Assembly (NCBI GenBank): GCA_963697205.1
Contig: CAVONB010000012.1
Location: forward strand, 124,001-188,000
From: CAVONB01 sp963697205
GTDB taxonomy: Bacteria > Pseudomonadota > Alphaproteobacteria > Rhizobiales > Hyphomicrobiaceae
Length of the DNA stretch: 64,000 nt
Direction: 5' to 3'
Shown here in pieces: positions 57,664 through 64,000 of this stretch (the first letter of the stretch is position 1; each line of letters opens with the position of its first letter). Under the pieces are notes generated by a model. It did not search any database and was not told where the DNA came from. It saw nothing but the letters and a program-made list of their open reading frames with translations. The translations under genes were made by a program, and so were the position numbers.

Positions 57664-58593
57664 TCAGGACTTGGCAGCCGGCGCGGCGCCGTATTGATCG
57701 ACCTCACGACGCGCCAGGGCCGCAAGGCTGCCGAGTGCGAACGCAATGTTGGTTGCGCCCTTCATGCGATAACGCGGCGAGAAAAGCCCCAGCGACGCTG
57801 TTTGCACAAGGCCAAAGCCAATTCGCTGCAGGCTCTTGACCACCCGTTGCACCTGCCGGCCGCGGTGTGCGGACGCCAGGCTGATGGCGCCGAGGGTGTG
57901 GCCCGAGCGGAACCGACGACGCAGGATCCACGCCGTGCTGATCCGGGCAGCGGGGATCGTCTCGTAGGCCACGGCATCCGCTGCCGCGACAATCACCTCG
58001 CCGTGTGCCACCAGCCGGTCGAAGAACGCGACGTCTTCGCCGCCCGACATGTTGAACCGAAGGTCGAACGTCAATCCCAAGCGGTCGAGCACGGCCTTGC
58101 TCAACAGGCAATTGCCGCTCGCCGCCGTCGTCAGGCGCGCGCCGTCGTCGAACGGGCCCACCTCGAAATAGCGATCGAGACGCATCCACTGCGCCGGTTC
58201 GGTCTCGAAAACCGGACGCACGGGGCCGTGCACGACGGCAGCCTGTGTGGTCACGAACTTTTCCAGCAGTGCATCCAGCCACTGCGGCTCGGCCCATTCG
58301 TCATCGTCGATGAAGGCGATGGCGTCGAAGCTGGAATCGACGGCGGCCAAAGCCGCGTTGCGCGCGTGCACGAGGCCCTGCGACGGCTCGACGCGGTAGT
58401 CGAGCGGGTGACGCGTCCACGTGCCGATGTCGCCGATGCGATGTCCGAGTGGATCGGCGGCATCATTGTCGATGACGAAGACCCTGATCCCCGGCGGTGG
58501 CACGCGGGTGAATGTCAGCTGATCGAGGCTGGCAAGCAGCTTGCGCAGCCCTTCCGGCCGCCGGAAGGTCGGAATACAGATGGCAACTCTCAT
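57664..58593 (-). CDS. Glycosyltransferase family 2
   Basis: A 309-residue GT2 enzyme. Its N-terminus reads MRVAICIPTFRRPEGLRKLL; VFVIDNDAADP and the DDDEW motif in FIDDDEWAEP mark the nucleotide-sugar and metal sites, and SGGEDVAFFDRL is the later acidic motif. A hydrophobic segment near the C-terminus may attach it to the membrane. It follows the Wza-like gene on the same strand by 66 bp and is likely co-transcribed with it. Sugar specificity is unknown. Confidence 0.9.
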   Translation of the reverse strand: MRVAICIPTFRRPEGLRKLLASLDQLTFTRVPPPGIRVFVIDNDAADPLGHRIGDIGTWTRHPLDYRVEPSQGLVHARNAALAAVDSSFDAIAFIDDDEWAEPQWLDALLEKFVTTQAAVVHGPVRPVFETEPAQWMRLDRYFEVGPFDDGARLTTAASGNCLLSKAVLDRLGLTFDLRFNMSGGEDVAFFDRLVAHGEVIVAAADAVAYETIPAARISTAWILRRRFRSGHTLGAISLASAHRGRQVQRVVKSLQRIGFGLVQTASLGLFSPRYRMKGATNIAFALGSLAALARREVDQYGAAPAAKS

Positions 58594-58659
58594 GGTCCCC
58601 GCCCTGCGCGTCCCAATCGACAGATAGGCCTCAAGGCAACTCGCCGCAAGCGGGCGCTT

Positions 58660-59970
58660 CTACTTCATGCGGGGCGTGACACGCAGCACATCGCCGGGTT
58701 GCACGACCGTCGTTTCGATCGCCTCGACGTAGTTGATGCTGCCTTTGGCATCGCGCCGCATGATTTCGAAGTCGAGCGTGGGCTCCTCCAATTCCATCGA
58801 ACGCGAATTTCCAGGCACGCCCGCGAATTGATCGGTGATGCGGCGTGCGGAATCCAGCGACGCACGGTTGCGCGTGATGGCCTCGTCGATCTTCTCCAGT
58901 TCGAGATCGATCTTGACGTTGCGCTCCAGCCGCAGCATCTCCAGGTCTCGCCGCGCGCGCTCCAGATTGCGCTGCGCCCGCGAAATGTTTGCGATGATCT
59001 CCTGGCTGTCGCGCTCCAGAAGCGCGATCGCCATCTGCGTCTCATAAAGCCGCTGGTTCTGCGCGAGCCCCTTTCCGGCAAGCTTCTTCAGGTCGTCGAG
59101 CTGCTTGTCGCGAATGGCGCGCTGCTCGCCGAGGTGGCCCTGCTCCTCCTTGAGAGCGGTAACCTCGGTTTCCAGGAGCTTGATTGTCGCGCGCTGGGAT
59201 TCCTGATCCCGTCGAATGAGATCCCACTGACGCTTGAGTGCCGCCTGTTCCAGCTGCATGGACTTCTCGGCCGTATCCGCGCCCACCAGCTTGACGAGCT
59301 CGGCAGGTGTCTCCGCGTCGGCCTTGCCGGACCGCTCCGCGAGCAGGCGGGCCCGCTGCGCCAGCAGCCGCTTGAGGTCCTCCTTGGATTGCTGAAGCTT
59401 ATAGGTTTCCCGTGTGATCTCTGTGTTGAGCCACCCGGCGACGCCGCCCGATCGGTAAAGACCACCAGCGATGGCCATGGCGTGCAGGACGGTCATTCCC
59501 GGGACGTAGGGGTAGGCGCCCGGCTTGGAGACGAGGCCGACGATATAGAACGGTCGCCGTTCGATGACGTCGATCGACACATAGGCCTGGCGCTGTGTCA
59601 GGCGCTCCAGCGCGGTACGAACCTCGCCTTCGATGACATTCGTGCTTTTTGCCACAGCATCGAAGCTGCCGATCTGTGGGATGCGCAACTGGCCGGTGTC
59701 GCTGACGCGATAGTCTGCGGTCAGGTCTTCGCGCCCGAAGACGATGATCCGCAACTTGTCGCCGCGATTGAGGGTGTATTGTTCCGGACCGACCGGAGCG
59801 ACCGAGAGATCTGGATCCCAGACGCGGGGACGTGTTGTCGGCGGTGGCTGGAACGACTGGAACTGCCCGGGCTCTGCGGCATTGACACTGTGGTTAATGC
59901 CGAGCGGGCAAACTGCCAGCGCCAGGGTGGAGACCATCGCTGTCGTGAACGCTGTAAATCTGTGATGCAT
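58660..59970 (-). CDS. Wza/ExoF-type polysaccharide export protein
   Basis: A 436-residue periplasmic or outer-membrane export protein. A signal peptide (residues 1-31, ending NHSVNA) is followed by the polysaccharide export domain (YTLNRGDKLRIIVFGREDLTADYRVSDTGQLRIPQIG in part) and an SLBB-like strand region (FYIVGLVSKPGAYPYVPGMTVLHAMAIAGG in part). A long coiled-coil region (about 190-370) follows, as in ExoF of rhizobia. There is no lipobox Cys at the cleavage site. It diverges from the Wzc/ExoP gene, the usual pair. Confidence 0.88.
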   Translation of the reverse strand: MHHRFTAFTTAMVSTLALAVCPLGINHSVNAAEPGQFQSFQPPPTTRPRVWDPDLSVAPVGPEQYTLNRGDKLRIIVFGREDLTADYRVSDTGQLRIPQIGSFDAVAKSTNVIEGEVRTALERLTQRQAYVSIDVIERRPFYIVGLVSKPGAYPYVPGMTVLHAMAIAGGLYRSGGVAGWLNTEITRETYKLQQSKEDLKRLLAQRARLLAERSGKADAETPAELVKLVGADTAEKSMQLEQAALKRQWDLIRRDQESQRATIKLLETEVTALKEEQGHLGEQRAIRDKQLDDLKKLAGKGLAQNQRLYETQMAIALLERDSQEIIANISRAQRNLERARRDLEMLRLERNVKIDLELEKIDEAITRNRASLDSARRITDQFAGVPGNSRSMELEEPTLDFEIMRRDAKGSINYVEAIETTVVQPGDVLRVTPRMK

Positions 59971-60301
59971 GACGCCTGCCGAGACTACGCACTACCAACC
60001 GATCCGAACGGCGCGCCACTATGCTTTGGAGCATGCAACGCGTGAAGCCCTTTCTGCCAGCGTCTTTAAGCGCCGCAGCCTGCCGGGTGCCGACGCCTAT
60101 CCGCAGGTGGCGGAGGGCGGCAAGCGCGCGGCCGGCTTCATGATTAATCGCGTGCGACGTACTGGCCTGGGCTGGCCCGAAGTATGCATGATGCGCGCCA
60201 ACGTGCAGAGGATGCGCGCCAATGCGCCGGTCGAGCCATGAACGCAAACGTCACGGCTCGCCGGATGCGAACAGTTTGATTCAGTAGCGAAGGGCACCTG
60301 C
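59971..60301. other. Divergent promoter region between export and co-polymerase genes
   Basis: A 331-bp gap with no supported gene. It presumably contains back-to-back promoters for the Wza-like and Wzc-like genes, but I found no convincing promoter boxes or hairpin. A short plus-strand frame (59969-60241) overlaps the gap and looks spurious. Confidence 0.4.
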
Positions 60302-62200
60302 GTGTCACAACGGCTCACGAGATACAGTCAATTCGGTGCGGACCGCTTCTCCGAGGTGGGAGCGTCGGACGCGTCTGGCGGCGTCATGATTGGCGGGACC
60401 ATCATCGACTTGCCGTGGATCTGGCGCGCGATCAAGCAGAACATCCGCACGATCGCGGGAAGCATCGCGGCATGCGCCTTGTTGGGGGTCGTCTACCTCC
60501 TGCTGGCGACGCCCCAGTACACCGCGACCGGTGAGCTTGTCTTCGATCTAAGAGAGCCGAAGGTAATCTCCAGCAATCCGATCCTTCAAAGCCTCGGCGC
60601 CGATCAGTACGTGATCGAAAGCCAGGTCGAGCTCGTCAAGTCGCGGCTCATTCTTCAGCGCGTCATCGAGCGTTTCGGCCTCGTCGAACTGACGGACACC
60701 CGGCCGACGCCCCTACCTGCCGGCCAAAGACAGCCCACCGGCGAAGCCGACAGCATCCCCGACAAGGTATTCGAAGGCTTTGCGCGACGCCTCTCTGCCC
60801 AGCGAAAGGGCACCAGCTTTGTCATCGAGGTGAGCTACCTCGACCGCAATCCGCAGCGCGCCGCACGTGTCGCCAACGCGATCATGGAGGCCTATATCGC
60901 CGAGCAGAGGCGGATCAAGGTGGACACCGTGAGCGCGGCCAACAAGTGGCTGTCCGCGCGCGTGGATGAGCTGCGTGATCGCCTGATCGAGGCCGAGCGG
61001 CAGGTGCAGGAGTTCAAGACCGAGGAAGCCCAGGTCAACGCGCGCGTGATGGGCAACATCTATGCGACGTTTCTGATGCGTCTCAAGGAGACACAATCGC
61101 AGGAATCGCTGCAGACGTCGGATGCGCGTATCGTCTCCTACGCTGTCGTGCCGTCGAAGCCGTCCAGTCCGAAGACGCTGATGACGATGGCGGGGATGGG
61201 GCTTGCGGGCCTCAGCCTGGGTCTCTTCCTGGCCTTCTTCCGCGCCATGCGCCAACCCGTCATCCAGGACGCCTGGGATGCGGAGCGTGTCAGCGGGCTT
61301 CCCGTTTTGGGACAGCTCGACAACATCGCCAACGAGTCGGAACGTCCGGTTGGCAATGGCAGCAACGGCGATGCGAATGCGCCCGATTTCCGCAGTCGGA
61401 TGGCGGCGCTGCACGTGCTGCACCATCCCAATTCGGACTACACGCAGTCGATCTTCACCCTCAAGCATGTCATCGAGCAGGCCGAGCCGACCAACGGATC
61501 AAAGCTCGTCGCGATCGTTTCGCCGCGCAGTGGCGACGGCAAGACCACGCTGGCGACCAATTTGGCACGCTACGCCGCCAGCGCGGGTTTGAAGACGCTG
61601 CTGGCCGATACCGATCTGCGCACCGCGATGGCGTCGCAGCGCATCCATCCCGGCGCGATCAGCGTCGGCCCGACCGCCATCCAGGACGTCGCCGCGCGCC
61701 TGAAGAACGCGGTCGTCAAGGATCCGCGCTCCACACTGATGCTCTATCCCGCGACCGAGACGCGTCACACCATGGCCCGTCCCGCAGACGTCCTGGCCTC
61801 GCGTTCCTTCCCCGGCGTAGTGCGCCGCATGCGCGAAGAGTACGAATTCGTGGTCTTCGACACGCCCGGCACGCTCGACTTCCCCGATGCGCGCCTCCTC
61901 GTTCGGTTGGTCGATTGGATCGTGGTGGTCGTCAACGCAGGCCAAACGACGCGCGAGGACCTGGAGCGCCTGCTCAGGGAATGCGCGGTCGACCAGTGGA
62001 GCGGGGCGACGGGGAAGGTCCTCGGCATCGTCCTCAACCACGGTCCGCTGGTTGCCGAGGCCAGCGAGCCGGTAACGACGGCCTCGGGCTCCTTGAAGAG
62101 GTTCATCAACGCAACCCATGCCTGGCCGAACGGCGAGAACCGTGACGCAGCGGCAGGGAACGAGGCTGACCCCGTCGAGGAGCGGCGTAACGTCTCCTGA
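60302..62200 (+). CDS. Wzc/ExoP-type polysaccharide co-polymerase with ATPase domain
   Basis: A 632-residue inner-membrane protein governing chain length and export. A Wzz domain lies between two membrane segments (about residues 47-68 and 295-315), with periplasmic coiled coils; the cytoplasmic tyrosine-kinase-like ATPase domain has Walker A SPRSGDGKTTLATNL near residue 406, Walker A' LLADTDLR and Walker B FVVFDTPG. The C-terminus lacks the tyrosine-rich tail of true BY-kinases, and the ATPase core is shorter than usual, so autophosphorylation may be absent. The start is GTG at 60302. It pairs with the divergent Wza-like gene. Confidence 0.9.
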   Translation: MSQRLTRYSQFGADRFSEVGASDASGGVMIGGTIIDLPWIWRAIKQNIRTIAGSIAACALLGVVYLLLATPQYTATGELVFDLREPKVISSNPILQSLGADQYVIESQVELVKSRLILQRVIERFGLVELTDTRPTPLPAGQRQPTGEADSIPDKVFEGFARRLSAQRKGTSFVIEVSYLDRNPQRAARVANAIMEAYIAEQRRIKVDTVSAANKWLSARVDELRDRLIEAERQVQEFKTEEAQVNARVMGNIYATFLMRLKETQSQESLQTSDARIVSYAVVPSKPSSPKTLMTMAGMGLAGLSLGLFLAFFRAMRQPVIQDAWDAERVSGLPVLGQLDNIANESERPVGNGSNGDANAPDFRSRMAALHVLHHPNSDYTQSIFTLKHVIEQAEPTNGSKLVAIVSPRSGDGKTTLATNLARYAASAGLKTLLADTDLRTAMASQRIHPGAISVGPTAIQDVAARLKNAVVKDPRSTLMLYPATETRHTMARPADVLASRSFPGVVRRMREEYEFVVFDTPGTLDFPDARLLVRLVDWIVVVVNAGQTTREDLERLLRECAVDQWSGATGKVLGIVLNHGPLVAEASEPVTTASGSLKRFINATHAWPNGENRDAAAGNEADPVEERRNVS

Positions 62201-62665
62201 GAGCGGCACCGGCGGCAAAACCGGCGCCCAACCGGGCGCCGGATCGCGTGAGGCGACCGGGCACTGTGGGCATGGCGACTTACTTGGTGGAAAGACCGGC
62301 GTCTCGATGGCGTGGGCGATTGATAAGCGGTTAACGATGCGCCGTCGGCGACCTTGCAATCCGCACACGGATCTTGACTCTGGTCCGCAAGTTGTGGGGG
62401 AGGGACGTAGCGGCCTAGGATCGGGAGTTTCACCTTCGAATGCGGTGCCCTGTGCCAATCACCAGATCCTCCACGCGTGGGATCGGCACGGGTGTGTTGT
62501 CACCTGGCCCCGTCGCGCCTGTGGCCGCCGTCGGCCGACAATGCTACGGTGTGCAGATCGATTTCAAGTCATCGAACCGGCACGGGAATTGCTCCGCTGG
62601 GATCTTGCAGGCGAAAACCCGGATTGCGGGACGGGTCGCCCAGGAGTTGGTAGGGGTGCAGTGCT
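62201..62665. other. Intergenic region before the final glycosyltransferase
   Basis: About 465 bp with no recognisable gene, hairpin or repeat. The gap suggests that the last glycosyltransferase is transcribed from its own promoter. Confidence 0.4.
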
Positions 62666-63814
62666 GTGAAGGATGATCGCATCTCGGATGCCATCTTCGT
62701 CGGACCGCGATCGACGTGCCCGTGTGGTATCGAGACCTTTGCTCGCCGCCTGAGTGAAGCCGGCCGCCGCGCAGGTCTGCGCATGGCCGACATCGAGCTT
62801 AAGGGGTTCCGGGATCTGCCGGCCGTGTTTCGGCGGATCGGCAGTGGTGGCTCCGTCGTCTTCAATCTGCCACTGGTGGCTTGGAAGCGCGTCATCGTTT
62901 CGCCGTTGATGGCGTTGGCATACGCGAAGATGAGGCGGCGCCGCACGATCGTCGTCGTCCACGAATGGGCCGATCTCGATTGGCGCCGGCGGCTGGTTTA
63001 CACACCCTACGTCTGGTTGGCCGACCGGCTTGTCTTCTCCTCCCCGATGATCCGCCGCCAGTTCCGCAAGTCCGGGCTCGGCCGCTTCTCGCGCGGCACC
63101 GACAGCGTCATCCCCGTGCCGCCCAATATTCAGCGCCCGCAGCAAACGCTATCGACGCCTCTGCAACTCAAGCTGACTGAGGCGCGCAAGCAGAGATCCT
63201 GGATCATGGGCCATTTCGGCTCGATCTATCCCAAGAAGCACTCCGATATGGTGCTCGACGTCATCGCCGAGCTCAGGCGTCGCGGCCACGATGCCAAGGG
63301 CGTGTTCGTCGGCAGCTTCATCAAAGGCACCGACAACGTCGAGGCCGAGTTCTGGGCCAAGGCCCGCCGGCTCAATCTCGGCGATCACGTGACCGTCACG
63401 GGATATGTCGAAACCGCCGAGGAGATCTTCTCGATTTTCTCCGAGATCGACATCTTCGTGTATGCCTTCGAGGAAGGCTTGACCTCGCGTCGCGCCAGCG
63501 TCCTGGCCTGCCTGCAGTCGGGAAAGCCGGTGGTCGTCAACGCGCCGAAGGATCCCATGGAGTTCGATCACCACGAGGTCTACGGCGACGCAATGACACG
63601 CGGCGGTCTGCAGTTCGTCGCAAGCTGCGACGATGCCGGGCTCTATGCCTCTTGCATCGAACGGTTGATGGCCAATCCGCCGAGAGGTTGTCAGCATGAT
63701 TTCGAAGCGAGCTGGCAGGCGGCGAGCCGCGTGCTGCAGGCCGCGATCTCCGACGATCAGACGGGAAGCTGCAACAAGCAGCCACGGCTGCAGGGCGTTT
63801 CGGCCCGCGACTGA
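62666..63814 (+). CDS. Glycosyltransferase, GT4-like (GT-B fold)
   Basis: A 382-residue protein resembling GT-B fold glycosyltransferases. It has an N-terminal GPRSTCPCGIETFARRLSEAG motif (Gly-rich acceptor site), a VVHEWAD region, then the C-terminal domain starting WIMGHFGSIYPKKHSDMVLDVI, VTGYVETAEEIFSIFSEIDIFVYAFEEGLTSRRASVLACLQSGKPVVVN (in pieces). The E(x7)E motif of GT4 is replaced by EGLTSRRASV. The start is GTG at 62666. It closes the visible polysaccharide locus. Confidence 0.82.
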   Translation: MKDDRISDAIFVGPRSTCPCGIETFARRLSEAGRRAGLRMADIELKGFRDLPAVFRRIGSGGSVVFNLPLVAWKRVIVSPLMALAYAKMRRRRTIVVVHEWADLDWRRRLVYTPYVWLADRLVFSSPMIRRQFRKSGLGRFSRGTDSVIPVPPNIQRPQQTLSTPLQLKLTEARKQRSWIMGHFGSIYPKKHSDMVLDVIAELRRRGHDAKGVFVGSFIKGTDNVEAEFWAKARRLNLGDHVTVTGYVETAEEIFSIFSEIDIFVYAFEEGLTSRRASVLACLQSGKPVVVNAPKDPMEFDHHEVYGDAMTRGGLQFVASCDDAGLYASCIERLMANPPRGCQHDFEASWQAASRVLQAAISDDQTGSCNKQPRLQGVSARD

Positions 63815-64000
63815 ACCAGGCTCCAAGCCATCGTGACGGGCATCTCCGAGGAAGGGCCGGTGATATGACGCCTCCAGCAACCGCTCCTTCCCGCTCGAAC
63901 TGACCGGTCGATGCCAGCCATGTATCCGATGCAGTCTCCAACGCGCTTCCACTCCGGATGGCACCGAGAGCGCGGCCCGGCAGGCCGGTCGATGTCCGCC
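63815..64000. other. Window end, no gene seen
   Basis: The last 186 bp show no supported coding sequence; a minus-strand frame overlapping the glycosyltransferase is a shadow. Confidence 0.4.

Overview
The window is 64 kb of high-GC DNA from an alphaproteobacterium, most likely of the order Hyphomicrobiales (Rhizobiales). The gene orders bamE / cytochrome bc1 chaperone / DUF177 / plsX / fabH / ihfA / merR and pyrB-pyrC-plsY-dprA-topA, together with gatC-gatA, an alphaproteobacterial-type glutamate-cysteine ligase and a TadG-like pilus protein, all point that way. No phage, plasmid, CRISPR array or rRNA operon is seen. The only RNA gene recognised is a proline tRNA (anticodon GGG).

Layout. 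1-5.4 kb: an SDR oxidoreductase cut by the window edge, a stand-alone receiver protein, a TadG-like protein and a hybrid histidine kinase with receiver and Hpt domains. 5.4-15.4 kb: a NamZ-like DUF1343 protein, glutamate-cysteine ligase, two small membrane proteins, chorismate mutase, gatA/gatC, a YbaK-like deacylase, a large membrane/spermidine-synthase fusion and a UPF0173 metallohydrolase. 15.5-22 kb: ruvX, a PcfJ-like protein, an AraC regulator, two tandem MarR paralogues and an AidB-like acyl-CoA dehydrogenase. 22.2-29.8 kb: pyrB, pyrC, plsY, dprA, a small protein and topA. 29.9-35.9 kb: a Calx-beta protein with its terminator, a VOC protein, a SixA-like phosphatase, a bactofilin, trpG-trpD and bamE. 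36-41.6 kb: the bc1-chaperone to merR block, a phosphopantetheinyl transferase and tRNA-Pro.

42.2-63.8 kb is an exopolysaccharide locus: a Wzx-type flippase, a Tat-exported GH10 enzyme, glycosyltransferases, a methyltransferase, a WecG/TagA-type transferase, a polyprenyl-phosphate sugar transferase that would prime the repeat unit, and an outer-membrane Wza/ExoF protein divergent from a Wzc/ExoP co-polymerase. Inside it lies a 1946-residue protein joining a Calx-beta domain, a PQQ-type sugar dehydrogenase fold and many bacterial Ig-like repeats. No Wzy polymerase is recognised in the window.

Two things stand out. First, twelve genes, many of them normally essential (topA, gatA, plsX, fabH, pyrB and others), carry about 54 single-base indels by my hand count. 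Nearly all are insertions, nearly all the inserted bases are G or C, and they fall at or next to codon boundaries; tens of kilobases of neighbouring genes have none. I treat the genes as functional and the indels as probable sequence error, but the pattern is far from random. Second, a pair of about 78-bp palindromic elements at 51.03-51.20 kb lie head to head, and their inner stems differ by five compensated base-pair changes.
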